Source: Oscillospiraceae bacterium
GTDB taxonomy: Bacteria; Bacillota; Clostridia; Oscillospirales; Acutalibacteraceae
Reading direction: 5' to 3'
Assembly (NCBI GenBank): GCA_015065695.1
Contig: SVPT01000012.1
Span: forward strand, 1 to 37,640
DNA length: 37,640 nucleotides
Part shown: in pieces, positions 15,139 to 23,029 of the stretch
Layout of the letters: each line of letters starts with the position of its first letter
How positions within the stretch are numbered: position 1 is the stretch's first letter
The notes under the pieces: generated by a model
What the model saw: only the letters and a program-made list of their open reading frames with translations
What the model was told of the DNA's origin: nothing
The model's database searches: none
Program-made: the position numbers and the translations under genes

Positions 15139-17277
15139 ATGGCCAATAACCCGAACCAGAACCGGAATAAGGCTGCTGTGCAGAGCGACCCTTATCCTTT
15201 TGACAGGCTTTCCCGCCTGTGCGCACTGCTGCTGTTATTCTTCACCGTCTTTTGCTACCCGCTGATGATGGACAGCACCAAGTATTCCCAGATAACCCGC
15301 TTCAAGGGCAACACCTTTACCGTGATATTTATTATCTGCACCGTCGGGCTGCTTTTCCTCACCCTGCTGAGCGAAACCACCCGTGTGACCCGCAGAAAGC
15401 CCGCAAGCTGGCGCACCGTCAGCGCGGCACCCTTCTGGGCAGACATCGCACTGCTGGCGTACTGGGTTTTCATGTTCATCTCCTCGGTCTGCGCCAAGGA
15501 TTCCGCAACAGCCTTTATGGGTATCCAGCCGAGAAACAACGGCTTTTTCTACCAGACGATGTATGTGGGCAGCTATTTCTTCCTCTCCTATATGCTGCGC
15601 TCCCCCGCACCGGTCCGCTGCCGCTGGACCTCCGGACGAAGAGGGCTTGTGTCTGACGGCTGGTTTTTCAGCCGCGAGGTGCAGTTCTTTGTTCTGGGCG
15701 GCGTACTGCTTGCAGTTGCCTGCATACTGCACTTCTACGGCGTTGACCTTTACGACATAGCCTCGGTCAACGGCGCAACCTACGGCGGCCCTTTCTGGGT
15801 TGATTCCAAGTACCGCTTCCTCGGTCCTGTCGGCAACGTCAACCTCGGCTCCTATATCCTCTCTGCGGCGGCTGTAATCACCGCAGGTCTGTACATCAAC
15901 AAGTTTGTCAGCAGATACGACCGCCACGGGCTTATCACCCTCGGTCTGTTTGCGGTGATACTGTACGCCGAGCTTAACATCAACACCGACGCGGGTGTTG
16001 TTGCCCTTGCGGTGGCGGCCGTGCTGCTTCCCGCGGTGCTTTGCACCGGTCTGGGACACCTCAACCGTCTGCTGCACATCTACTGTGTTTCCGCCTGCCT
16101 TGTGCTGTTCAACCACTGCCTTGTGGACGTGGTGCTGCGCGGCGAGGAGTTTGGCGGCATGGGCGTGCTGCTGGTGCTTGCCGCTGCAGGGCTGACCACC
16201 CTGTGCGGTGCGGGTCTGACCCGCTGGCTGAGCAGCCGCTGTGAATGCGTTATTGCCGTAAAGGGCTACAAGAATCAGATGCGCCGCTCCGGCAAAAAGC
16301 AAAAGAAAAACAGAGCATTGACCGCACCCAAGGGCACATCCGCGAAAAGCTGGCGCAAGGCACTGGCGCACCGCCGCCTCACCGTCATGCTGGCGGGCGG
16401 CATCGGCACCGGTCTGCTGGTTTCGCTGGGGCTGCTTGCGGTAAGCCTCTGGATGACCTCCGCAAAGGGAAATCCCCTTGGAGAAAGCACTCCCATACAC
16501 GCTCTGGGCAATATGCTGCGCGGTGCTGACTGCTTCAAGGGCATTGTGCTTCTGCTGGCGGTATGCGCACTTGTCGCAAGTGCGATAATGCTCTGGTCGC
16601 CCGTCCGCATCAGCATCAAGGGCAAGACCCTGCAGCGGCTGTGCATAGCCGCCGCCGCACTGGTCGTGGTGTGCGGACTGGCACTCTCGCTGATAATAAC
16701 CGCTCCCGACCCCACCCCCGCAGGCACTCTCGCCGGCGCCGCAAAGGTCACCGACAAGGCTGACCTGAAGGAGAAATCCGACAACATGGTACATGAGCTT
16801 GGTCAGATGCTTCGCGGCAACTTTGACGATTCCTTCGGTCACAACCGCCTGTTCACATGGAAGCGCACCCTGCGCCTGTGCAAGCTCAATCCCATGTTCG
16901 GTATCGGCCCTGACAATTACAAGCAGTTCTTTGCAAGCTACTTCCACGATGAGGCGGTGAAGATGTTCCCCTCCTCCAACGGCGGGCTTGACAAGGCTCA
17001 CAATGAATTTCTCGATGTGCTCATCTGCAACGGCATCGTGGGACTGATTGCATATCTCACCTTCTTCGGGCTGCTGCTCTTCTACGCTTTCCGCGGAAAC
17101 TCCCGCGGCAGACTGGCCCCCATCTTCGGCATAGCTGTAGCCGCCTACATGGCACACGCATTCTTCGGCTATCAGCTTCCCATACAGTCGCCGGTCATGT
17201 GGATGATGATTGGCACGCTTGCTGCTTTCCTCCGCAGCGAAAGCAGGCAGAGGGTTGATGCTTCTGAGGTTCGATAA
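15139..17277 (+). CDS. O-antigen ligase / polymerase family membrane protein
   Basis: A 712-residue protein with about 12-14 membrane spans. The C-terminal part has the signature of the Wzy_C/O-antigen ligase family: FGHNRLFTWKRTLRLCK, MFGIGPDNYKQFF, then KAHNEFLDVLICNGIVGLIAY. The His and Glu of the HNEFL box are conserved in ligases of this group. Such enzymes join or polymerise lipid-linked glycans outside the membrane, or attach sugars to proteins. A basic cytosolic loop (about residues 375-410, RRSGKKQKKNR) is an insertion within the middle of the protein. ATG with AAGGAGGACACT. It is downstream of the YfhO-like gene, probably cotranscribed, and ends in a strong terminator. The nature of its substrate is not visible. 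Confidence 0.85.
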   Translation: MANNPNQNRNKAAVQSDPYPFDRLSRLCALLLLFFTVFCYPLMMDSTKYSQITRFKGNTFTVIFIICTVGLLFLTLLSETTRVTRRKPASWRTVSAAPFWADIALLAYWVFMFISSVCAKDSATAFMGIQPRNNGFFYQTMYVGSYFFLSYMLRSPAPVRCRWTSGRRGLVSDGWFFSREVQFFVLGGVLLAVACILHFYGVDLYDIASVNGATYGGPFWVDSKYRFLGPVGNVNLGSYILSAAAVITAGLYINKFVSRYDRHGLITLGLFAVILYAELNINTDAGVVALAVAAVLLPAVLCTGLGHLNRLLHIYCVSACLVLFNHCLVDVVLRGEEFGGMGVLLVLAAAGLTTLCGAGLTRWLSSRCECVIAVKGYKNQMRRSGKKQKKNRALTAPKGTSAKSWRKALAHRRLTVMLAGGIGTGLLVSLGLLAVSLWMTSAKGNPLGESTPIHALGNMLRGADCFKGIVLLLAVCALVASAIMLWSPVRISIKGKTLQRLCIAAAALVVVCGLALSLIITAPDPTPAGTLAGAAKVTDKADLKEKSDNMVHELGQMLRGNFDDSFGHNRLFTWKRTLRLCKLNPMFGIGPDNYKQFFASYFHDEAVKMFPSSNGGLDKAHNEFLDVLICNGIVGLIAYLTFFGLLLFYAFRGNSRGRLAPIFGIAVAAYMAHAFFGYQLPIQSPVMWMMIGTLAAFLRSESRQRVDASEVR

Positions 17278-17294
17278 TCCAACATAACGCAAAA

Positions 17295-17331
17295 GCGCGT
17301 CCGTACTATTTTGTACGGACGCGCATCTTTT
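17295..17331. terminator. Terminator between convergent genes
   Basis: Perfect 12-bp stem GCGCGTCCGTAC/GTACGGACGCGC (17295-17306/17313-17324), six-base loop, then ATCTTTTT. It ends the ligase transcript and could work for the opposing gene as well. Confidence 0.9.
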
Positions 17332-17344
17332 TGTAATTGAACTA

Positions 17345-17866
17345 TCAGCCATAGATACGGGCATCGTTCCAGCAATAGGTGATGCCCCTGCACCGCAGCT
17401 CCAGTTCGGTTTCGAGGGAATAGGGCTTGCGGCTTTGCCAGAGATAACCGCTGAAGCGCAAACGCTGCCAGCCGTACAGCTCTGTCACGATTTCCAGCTC
17501 GTTTTTACCGGAGTTGACACGCTCCATGAGCTCTGCGACGGTGTGGCTGTGCCGCACATCTGCGCCCTTTTCCAGCAGTGACGGCTTATAGATATACACA
17601 CTGCTGTATTCAAAGGGTTCATCGAAAAGCTCTATGACGATGCAGGCTTTGCCGGTTATCAATGCATGGTCGGGGTCGGGATTGCTCTCTGCGCCCGGGC
17701 AGATGAGGAAGCCCCCTGCGGTCTCCAGCGTCAGGGTGCTGTTTTTCAGACTGATGCCGGTCACTCTGCAGTCGTGCAGGCTGAAGTCCTCGTGCCTGCC
17801 GCTGACAGCGTACTTCCAGCCGCTCGCTGTGCCTTGCTCCACAGAGTTATTTGGTTGCTTCAGCAA
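17345..17866 (-). CDS. Hypothetical protein downstream of metY
   Basis: I do not recognise this protein. It is about 165-173 residues, soluble, with no signal peptide or membrane span. Its first half is beta-rich (WKYAVSGRHEDFSLHDCRVTGISLKNSTLTLE), suggesting a beta-sandwich or barrel, with a Trp/Tyr-rich C-terminus (LYGWQRLRFSGYLW). The track start is TTG 17866, 20 bases inside the metY end; GTG at 17842, just after the metY stop, is equally possible. Neither has a good ribosome site, so translation is probably coupled to metY. It converges on the ligase gene with a shared terminator. Coding character is supported by the domain-like sequence and close packing. Confidence 0.6.
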   Translation of the reverse strand: MLKQPNNSVEQGTASGWKYAVSGRHEDFSLHDCRVTGISLKNSTLTLETAGGFLICPGAESNPDPDHALITGKACIVIELFDEPFEYSSVYIYKPSLLEKGADVRHSHTVAELMERVNSGKNELEIVTELYGWQRLRFSGYLWQSRKPYSLETELELRCRGITYCWNDARIYG

Positions 17867-19130
17867 GTGCCTGGTCGATGTCGGCGATGATGTCCTCTAC
17901 GTCCTCGATGCCTACGGAGAAGCGAATGAGGTCGGGAGAAACGCCACATTCTGCCAGCTCCTGATCGTTAAGCTGACGGTGGGTGGTGCTTGCGGGGTGG
18001 AGTGCGCAGGTTCTTGCATCGGCAACGTGGGTAACGATGGCTGCCAGCTTAAGGGAATTGAGGAAGCGGGTTGCAGCCTCTCTGCCGCCCTTTACGCCAA
18101 AGGAAACAACACCGCAAGTGCCGCCCGGCATCAGCTTTGAGGCCAGCTCGTAATACTTGTTGTCCTCCAGTGCGGGGTAGCTGACCCACTCTATGCGCTC
18201 GTCCTTCTGCAGCCAGCGGGCAACAGCCATAGCATTCTCGCAGTGTCTGGGCATACGCAGATGCAGGGTTTCCAGACCGATATTGAGCAGGAATGCGTTC
18301 TGGGGAGCCATCATGGAGCCAATATCGCGCATGAGGTGGGTACGCAGCTTGATACCGTAGGCAGCGTTGCCGAACTGCTCGGTGTAGACAACGCCATGGT
18401 AGGTTTCATCGGGGGTGGTGAGACCGGGGAATTTGCCGGAAGCCTTCCAGTCGAACTTGCCGCCGTCGATGACGCAGCCGCCCAGTGCGGAGGCATGACC
18501 GTCCAGATACTTGCTGGTGGAATGTACGACGATGTCAGCACCCCACTCCAGCGGGCGGAGGTTTATCGGGGTGGGGAAGGTATTGTCAACGATGAGGGGA
18601 ACACCATGTTTGTGTGCCAGCTCTGCCCACAGGGGAATATCGACAACCTGCAGGGAGGGGTTGGTCAGCGACTCGACGAAGCAGCAGCGGGTGTTTTCCT
18701 TGAACAGCTTCTCGATTTCCTCAGCCTTTGCGTCGGGCTCGATGAAGTCAAACTCGATGCCCATGCCGCGCATGGTCTTGTTGAAGAGGTTGAAGGTGCC
18801 GCCGTACAGTGCGGAGGAGCAGATGCAGTGCTCACCTGCGGAGCAGATGTTAAGCACAGACATCATGGAAGCCGACTGACCGGAGCTGGTCAGCATGGCA
18901 AGCACGCCGCCCTCAAGGGCTGCAATCTTCTTCTCCACTGCGTCAACGGTGGGGTTGGCAAGGCGGGTGTAGAAGAAGCCTTCGGCGGTAAGGTCGAAGA
19001 GGGCTGCCATCTGCTCGGCAGACTCGTACTTGTATGTGGTGCTCTGGGCAATGGGGACTACTCGCGGCTCACCGTTTCCGGGTGTGTAGCCTGCCTGTAC
19101 GCAGTTGGTGTTTATCTTGTAGTTGCTCAT
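17847..19130 (-). CDS. metY: O-acetylhomoserine sulfhydrylase
   Basis: O-acetylhomoserine aminocarboxypropyltransferase (sulfhydrylase), a PLP enzyme that makes homocysteine from O-acetylhomoserine and sulfide in methionine synthesis. Hallmarks of the Cys/Met metabolism family: the start TNCVQAGYTPGNGEPRVVPI, YTRLANPTVDAVEKKIAALE, the SSGQSA phosphate-binding loop, VDNTFPTP, and the PLP Lys in HSTSKYLDGH. The stretch GKFDWKASGKFPGLTTPD is an insert seen in the OAH sulfhydrylases rather than cystathionine synthases. The C-terminus has SVGIEDVEDIIADIDQAL. Length of 427 is standard. ATG follows AAAGGGTCTGAACACC. No SAM or T-box riboswitch was seen in the short leader. It lies 71 bases downstream of a tetR gene and may be cotranscribed with it. 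Confidence 0.93.
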   Translation of the reverse strand: MSNYKINTNCVQAGYTPGNGEPRVVPIAQSTTYKYESAEQMAALFDLTAEGFFYTRLANPTVDAVEKKIAALEGGVLAMLTSSGQSASMMSVLNICSAGEHCICSSALYGGTFNLFNKTMRGMGIEFDFIEPDAKAEEIEKLFKENTRCCFVESLTNPSLQVVDIPLWAELAHKHGVPLIVDNTFPTPINLRPLEWGADIVVHSTSKYLDGHASALGGCVIDGGKFDWKASGKFPGLTTPDETYHGVVYTEQFGNAAYGIKLRTHLMRDIGSMMAPQNAFLLNIGLETLHLRMPRHCENAMAVARWLQKDERIEWVSYPALEDNKYYELASKLMPGGTCGVVSFGVKGGREAATRFLNSLKLAAIVTHVADARTCALHPASTTHRQLNDQELAECGVSPDLIRFSVGIEDVEDIIADIDQALAEATK

Positions 19131-19201
19131 GGTGTTCAGACCCTTTCTTATATTATGAAATACTTGTTTCTGTATAGCAGATTCTCAATGACAAGCGGCT
19201 G

Positions 19202-19837
19202 TCAGCACATCTGGATTTCCAGCCCGTTGCCGACCGAAAGCTCACGCTGTATGGCGGCACGCACCATGGTGGCGGTGGCGTCATCGTCAGCCATCTGTCG
19301 GTTATCAATAAACATGGCTGCGCCGTATATCAGCGAGCGGACGATGAATGAACGCATCTCGGTCATCTTCTCGCTTATGCCCATCTCTTCGCCATATTCC
19401 TTGACCAGCTTTTTCAGGCTGGCACTCAGCTCATGTCGTGCGTTGAGCTGCTCAGGGTCGGCGCTTTTGGGTATGGTCACGATGACGGAGCGGAAGTGGG
19501 GGTTATCCACCAGAAAGCGGAAATAGCCCATGCAAACCTCCAGAAGCTGCCGCTGACGGTCGCCTGCGTAGAGCGACATGATGCCTTCCTGTATGGCAAT
19601 CCATTTCTGGTTGATGTAGTGAATTATCTCGAGGATAAATTCCTGCTTATCCTTGAAATGTTTATAGGGTGCGGCGCAGGAAACACCGCAAAGCTGTGCG
19701 ATGTGGCGCAGGGAAAAATCGTGGAAGCCCTCTCGCTCAATCTCCTTTATGCCGCTGAGAATCAGCCGCTCTTTAACGGACAGGTTTTCGATGTTTTCGC
19801 CTTCGGCGGCGGTTGGCACGCTTTGATTCTGGGACAT
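19202..19837 (-). CDS. TetR-family transcriptional regulator
   Basis: The N-terminal helix-turn-helix domain is clear: RLILSGIKEIEREGFHDFSL, then RHIAQLCGVSCAAPYKHFKDKQEFI, the recognition helix pattern of TetR regulators. The rest (about 70-211) is the variable ligand and dimer domain, with nothing that identifies the ligand. ATG follows a strong ATAAGGAGG. It precedes metY on the same strand, so it might respond to a sulfur or methionine metabolite; that is speculation from position only. Length (211) is normal. Confidence 0.87.
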   Translation of the reverse strand: MSQNQSVPTAAEGENIENLSVKERLILSGIKEIEREGFHDFSLRHIAQLCGVSCAAPYKHFKDKQEFILEIIHYINQKWIAIQEGIMSLYAGDRQRQLLEVCMGYFRFLVDNPHFRSVIVTIPKSADPEQLNARHELSASLKKLVKEYGEEMGISEKMTEMRSFIVRSLIYGAAMFIDNRQMADDDATATMVRAAIQRELSVGNGLEIQMC

Positions 19838-19893
19838 AAGAGCAGCCTCCTTATGGTTAGCGGGGAATATGCGAATTGGTTGGATAATGTATT

Positions 19894-19922
19894 ATTATAG
19901 CACGAATATTCATCGGTCACAA
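19894..19922 (-). promoter_or_regulatory. sigma-A promoter of the tetR gene
   Basis: On the minus strand TTGTGA (19922-19917), 17 bp, TATAAT (19899-19894), about 57 bases before the start. I see no clear TetR palindrome overlapping it. Confidence 0.65.
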
Positions 19923-20020
19923 CCCATAAAGAATGACCTGCGGCTGTGGCTGACGTATTTTGGCATATTGCACAAAAGCAATGGTGTGCCTCGGTGCATG
20001 AATATGCTCTGCCCACTGTA

Positions 20021-20878
20021 TTACCCCCACAAATCGGCACTTTCCAACTGACCGTCCGCGTTTCCCTCTATATGAATGGAGTGGGATGCAAACATACCGT
20101 CATCGTCAAAGAAGACACTGATGCCGCCTTCCTCGTCGATGTTAATGAACGCAAGGGTTATGCGCTGTGCAAAGCTCTCGGGTGTTATCTCCTCGGTTTC
20201 CTCGTCACCCCGCCAGTCGTTGGCACTTTCGGTAAGCTCCTCTGCGGCAAAGGCGCGCAGGCGGCTGTCCCAGCCGACCACGTCGGCGCATATTCTATGC
20301 AGGGCGGCAAGGGCATTATCGGCACAATCGCCGTACTCTTCATCTGCCTGCAGCATTATGGAACACTCCTTGCCCAGCCAGTCTATTTCACCCTCAAACT
20401 GTGACAGCTCCCTGTTGAGGGTAAAGCTGCCCAGCCCGTCTTTGATGACAACGGGGCGGCGCAGTCTGTCACGCAGCTCTGCCATCTCTTTGGTAGGTTT
20501 GTGGCAGGGGGAAAGCCTTTCCACAAGGTAGGCATTGCTCTGCGTGCCGTCCTCCTTTGGCTTTTCCCGGCGCACCCTTGCCCGATATATTGTCAGCGGC
20601 TTCAGCCTGCCGCTGAAAGGGGGAAAGCCGCCCAGCCAGTGCCCGCTTTTGCAAATCCAGCACAGGCAGCCGTTTTCCATCCTCATCTCTCCTGCAGGCA
20701 GGTCTGCACAGGCAATGAACCTTGCCCGGGGATAGCACATACCGCCCTCATTTATTGCGCCATAGACGTGGGACAGATTGAGCACCAGCATCTCACTGCT
20801 ATGCTTTTCAAAGCGCGCATCAAACTCCCTGCGCGCCCGACGAGGTGAAACTTTCTTTTTATTCTTTCCTGCTTTCAT
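20021..20878 (-). CDS. DUF2262-like protein
   Basis: A soluble protein of 285 residues. The second half has the pattern I associate with DUF2262: FTLNRELSQFEGEIDWLGKE, then DCADNALAALHRI, RAFAAEELTESANDW and a C-terminal FDDDGMFASHSIHIEG. The first half begins with a very basic Lys/Arg stretch (KAGKNKKKVSPRRARREF) and has a CLCWICKSGHW segment that could bind metal but is not a recognised motif. I place the start at ATG 20878, nine bases after GGAGG; the track start at 20893 lies upstream of that site. It is 39 bases downstream of prmA and probably cotranscribed. No function is known to me. Confidence 0.7.
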   Translation of the reverse strand: MKAGKNKKKVSPRRARREFDARFEKHSSEMLVLNLSHVYGAINEGGMCYPRARFIACADLPAGEMRMENGCLCWICKSGHWLGGFPPFSGRLKPLTIYRARVRREKPKEDGTQSNAYLVERLSPCHKPTKEMAELRDRLRRPVVIKDGLGSFTLNRELSQFEGEIDWLGKECSIMLQADEEYGDCADNALAALHRICADVVGWDSRLRAFAAEELTESANDWRGDEETEEITPESFAQRITLAFINIDEEGGISVFFDDDGMFASHSIHIEGNADGQLESADLWG

Positions 20879-20917
20879 TGTTCGCACCTCCATATGCGCT
20901 TATCGGATTGCGTATGG

Positions 20918-21883
20918 TTACTTACTGCACACAAAGCAGGTCCAGCCGCCCTGATGCTGCGTTTCCTTTATCACAAAACCGGCATCTCTGAGAGCCTGTG
21001 CCACAGGCTCCTCACGCTCCTCAATGATGCCTGAGGTGATGAATGTGCCGTTGGTTTTGGTGTAGGCATAGGCTGCGGGTGCCAGTGCGATGATGACATC
21101 AGCGACTATATTGGCTACGACCAGGTCGAACTGACCTTCCACCGGCTCGGACAGGGTTTCATCGTCCAGCACGTTGCCCACAACCACGCGGCACCGCTCA
21201 TTGGGAATATCGTTGAGGGCGGCATTCTCCGCCACAACGCCCGGTGCGCCTGCGTCAATGTCCACGCAGGTAGCGTTGTCCGCGCCCAGCAGCAGAGCAA
21301 GGATTGCCAGAATACCGCTGCCGCAGCCAAGGTCGAGCACACGCTCGCCGCCGCTTATGTACTTCTCCAGCCGCTCCATGCACATACGGGTGGAGTAGTG
21401 AGTTCCTGTGCCGAAAAGGTGACCGGGGTTCATGGTCAGAACGATGCGGCCATGGCTGTCCTCGATTTTCTCCCATTCGGGGCGGACAAGCACACGCTCG
21501 CCCAGCTCAAAGGGCTTGTAATACTGCTTCCAGTTGTCTGCCCATTCCTTGTCGTCCCTGTTTTGCAGCTCTATGCGCAGTGCGCCGAAGCTGCCCTCGG
21601 TGTCCATGGCTTTCATTGCCGCCACGCCCTCGCGTATCAGGGCAAGCTGGTTGTAGCCCGCTTCGTCGGCGGTCAGCCATGCCATAACGCAGGTTTCGCA
21701 GTCACGCAGGTAGTCAAGCGAGGGGTCAATGTAATCCCAGTGGGGGGTGTTGGTTTCGATAAACTCCTCAAAATCGGAGGATTCCTCTATCTGCACACCG
21801 CCCACGCCAAGGCAGTACAGTCTGCCGCACAGCGGCTCTATGCCCTCGCGGGAGGTAAATATCTTCAGTGCTATCCATTCCAT
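20918..21883 (-). CDS. prmA: Ribosomal protein L11 methyltransferase
   Basis: S-adenosylmethionine-dependent enzyme that methylates lysines and the N-terminus of ribosomal protein L11. The substrate-recognition domain is N-terminal (MEWIALKIFTSREGIEPLCG). The methyltransferase core has MNPGHLFGTGTHYSTRMC, motif I VLDLGCGSGILAILALLLGA, CVDIDAGAP, and the post-I motif DLVVANIVADVI. Length of 321 residues from ATG 21883 is a little over the usual 290-315. I chose this start because GGAGAGAACAAC precedes it and the homology begins there; the track start adds 27 unsupported residues. It is followed by the DUF2262-like gene and divergent from the marR-type gene. Confidence 0.9.
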   Translation of the reverse strand: MEWIALKIFTSREGIEPLCGRLYCLGVGGVQIEESSDFEEFIETNTPHWDYIDPSLDYLRDCETCVMAWLTADEAGYNQLALIREGVAAMKAMDTEGSFGALRIELQNRDDKEWADNWKQYYKPFELGERVLVRPEWEKIEDSHGRIVLTMNPGHLFGTGTHYSTRMCMERLEKYISGGERVLDLGCGSGILAILALLLGADNATCVDIDAGAPGVVAENAALNDIPNERCRVVVGNVLDDETLSEPVEGQFDLVVANIVADVIIALAPAAYAYTKTNGTFITSGIIEEREEPVAQALRDAGFVIKETQHQGGWTCFVCSK

Positions 21884-21942
21884 GTTGTTCTCTCCGTTTG
21901 CTATCAATTCTGTTGGCTTTTGCTGCAAGCCTGTTTCCTTAT

Positions 21943-21988
21943 ATAATACCACACGCCGCCGCAAAAAGCAACGTCTTGCGGCGGCGTG
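21943..21988 (-). promoter_or_regulatory. prmA promoter with overlapping inverted repeat
   Basis: On the minus strand TTGCTT (21971-21966), 17 bp, TATTAT (21948-21943). A perfect 11-bp inverted repeat CACGCCGCCGC/GCGGCGGCGTG (21952-21962/21978-21988) has one arm in the spacer and the other just upstream of the -35 box. Confidence 0.5.
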
Positions 21989-22042
21989 CGCAGGGGCTTG
22001 GTTTCATGCATACGTTCATCAGAAAAATTTTTCAAAATACTA

Positions 22043-22091
22043 TTGACAATTATTAGGTACCGAATTATAATATATTCCGTAAGGTACCTAA
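22043..22091 (+). promoter_or_regulatory. Perfect-consensus promoter with two palindromic operators (marR-type gene)
   Basis: TTGACA (22043-22048), 17 bp, TATAAT (22066-22071). Two near-copies of the palindrome TTAGGTACCTAA, each one base off, lie at 22053-22064 (in the spacer) and 22080-22091 (at the start of transcription), 27 bp between centres. The layout fits autorepression by the MarR protein encoded just downstream. Confidence 0.8.
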
Positions 22092-22147
22092 CGATATTCG
22101 CAATGAGGAAGTTTTGATGAGAGATTTAGAAAGGGGAATTGTTTAGT

Positions 22148-22762
22148 ATGGAAAACAACAGAAAGCCCGATGTAATTCAGGCAGTGATGAAGGTGATGCG
22201 TTCCATGCGCCGCCACCCGCCCATGGGCGAAGGTTTCCCGCCTGAGGTGGGAAGAACGCTGGGCATCATGGCAGAAAATGACGGTGTGACCTCCCGCGAG
22301 CTGGCGGAGCTTCTGGATATTCGCCCCTCCTCCCTGACCGAGCTGCTGGGCAGACTGGAGGGCAAGGGTCTTGTCAGCCGCACCCCTGACGAAAACGACC
22401 GCCGCGTTGTGCGTGTCAGCCTGACGGAGGAGGGCAGAAAGCTCTCCGAGGAACACACCGCCCGCCACAACGAACGTGTAGCGAGGGCATCTGCCTGCTT
22501 CTCCGAGGAGGAAGCTGTACAGTTCTGCGAGATGTGCGAGCGTCTGAGGGGGCATCTTGAAACGCTGGCCGCGGAAGACAAGGCGGCACACCCCGAGTGC
22601 TTCGGCGAGGGACACGGCTGCCACGGAGGACCTCACTTTGGCGGTCACCACTGCGGCGGACATCACAGGGGTCACGGCCATGGCGGTCACCACAGACACG
22701 GCGGCTTTGGCAGAGGCGAGGGTATGTTCCCGCCCCCTCCCCCTCCTGAGGACGAGGAGTAA
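22148..22762 (+). CDS. MarR-family regulator with His-rich C-terminal tail
   Basis: Winged-helix repressor of the MarR family. The DNA-binding part reads VTSRELAELLDIRPSSLTEL, LGRLEGKGLVSR and the wing DENDRRVVRVSLTEEG. The last 50 or so residues are unusual: a Gly/His segment (for example GGHHCGGHHRGHGHGGHH) with about 13 His and 3 Cys, then PPPPPPEDEE. This tail could bind Ni, Zn, Cu or Co. I choose ATG 22148 because AAGGGG lies 11 bases upstream; the TTG at 22139 is too close to it. Its promoter contains two palindromes, so it is probably autoregulated. A terminator follows and no target gene is adjacent on the same strand. Confidence 0.88.
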   Translation: MENNRKPDVIQAVMKVMRSMRRHPPMGEGFPPEVGRTLGIMAENDGVTSRELAELLDIRPSSLTELLGRLEGKGLVSRTPDENDRRVVRVSLTEEGRKLSEEHTARHNERVARASACFSEEEAVQFCEMCERLRGHLETLAAEDKAAHPECFGEGHGCHGGPHFGGHHCGGHHRGHGHGGHHRHGGFGRGEGMFPPPPPPEDEE

Positions 22763-22821
22763 TGGCTTAGCAGAAAGTATGCGAGCCTCCGCAGACGCGG
22801 CCGTTAAATAACCGATTAACC

Positions 22822-22884
22822 GGCGCACCGGACGGCACTCCCGCAAGGCGGGCTGCACCGCTCGGTGCGCCTTTGCCCGGTTTT
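22822..22884 (+). terminator. Probable terminator after the marR-type gene
   Basis: Stem GGCGCACCG/CGGTGCGCC (22822-22830/22863-22871) with an inner hairpin CCCGC-AAG-GCGGG, followed by short T-runs (TTT, then TTTT at 22881). Confidence 0.55.
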
Positions 22885-22911
22885 CGGTACTTTGCGCACA
22901 GGTCAAACCAC

Positions 22912-22940
22912 TTGACAACCTCTGTATCATGTTGTATCAT
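22912..22940 (+). promoter_or_regulatory. sigma-A promoter of tRNA-Pro
   Basis: TTGACA (22912-22917), 17 bp, TATCAT (22935-22940), 13 bases before the tRNA. Confidence 0.8.
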
Positions 22941-22953
22941 ATTACGGTAATTT

Positions 22954-23029
22954 CGGGGTGTGGCCCAGTTGGTAGGGTACGTGCTTTGGGAGCATGAGGC
23001 CGCGGGTTCGAGTCCCGCCACTCCGACCA
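22954..23029 (+). tRNA. tRNA-Pro (anticodon UGG), CCA encoded
   Basis: The acceptor stem CGGGGTG/CACTCCG pairs with one G-U. The anticodon arm CGTGC-TTTGGGA-GCATG gives UGG with G37, as in proline tRNAs. The T arm contains GGTTCGAGTCC. The 3' CCA is encoded. Confidence 0.95.

Noticed and set aside
15235-17364. 709-aa minus-strand ORF
   Set aside because: Antisense of the O-antigen-ligase gene; no membrane pattern or domain and no start site, and it would cross the terminator.
19131-19201. SAM riboswitch upstream of metY
   Set aside because: Only 71 bases of leader, with no conserved riboswitch core.
20879-20893. Upstream start of the DUF2262-like gene
   Set aside because: The ribosome site GGAGGT lies within these codons, so the next ATG is the start.
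22767-23021. 84-aa minus-strand ORF
   Set aside because: It runs antisense through tRNA-Pro; ORFs of the MAGLEPAAS type are common artefacts of tRNA genes.
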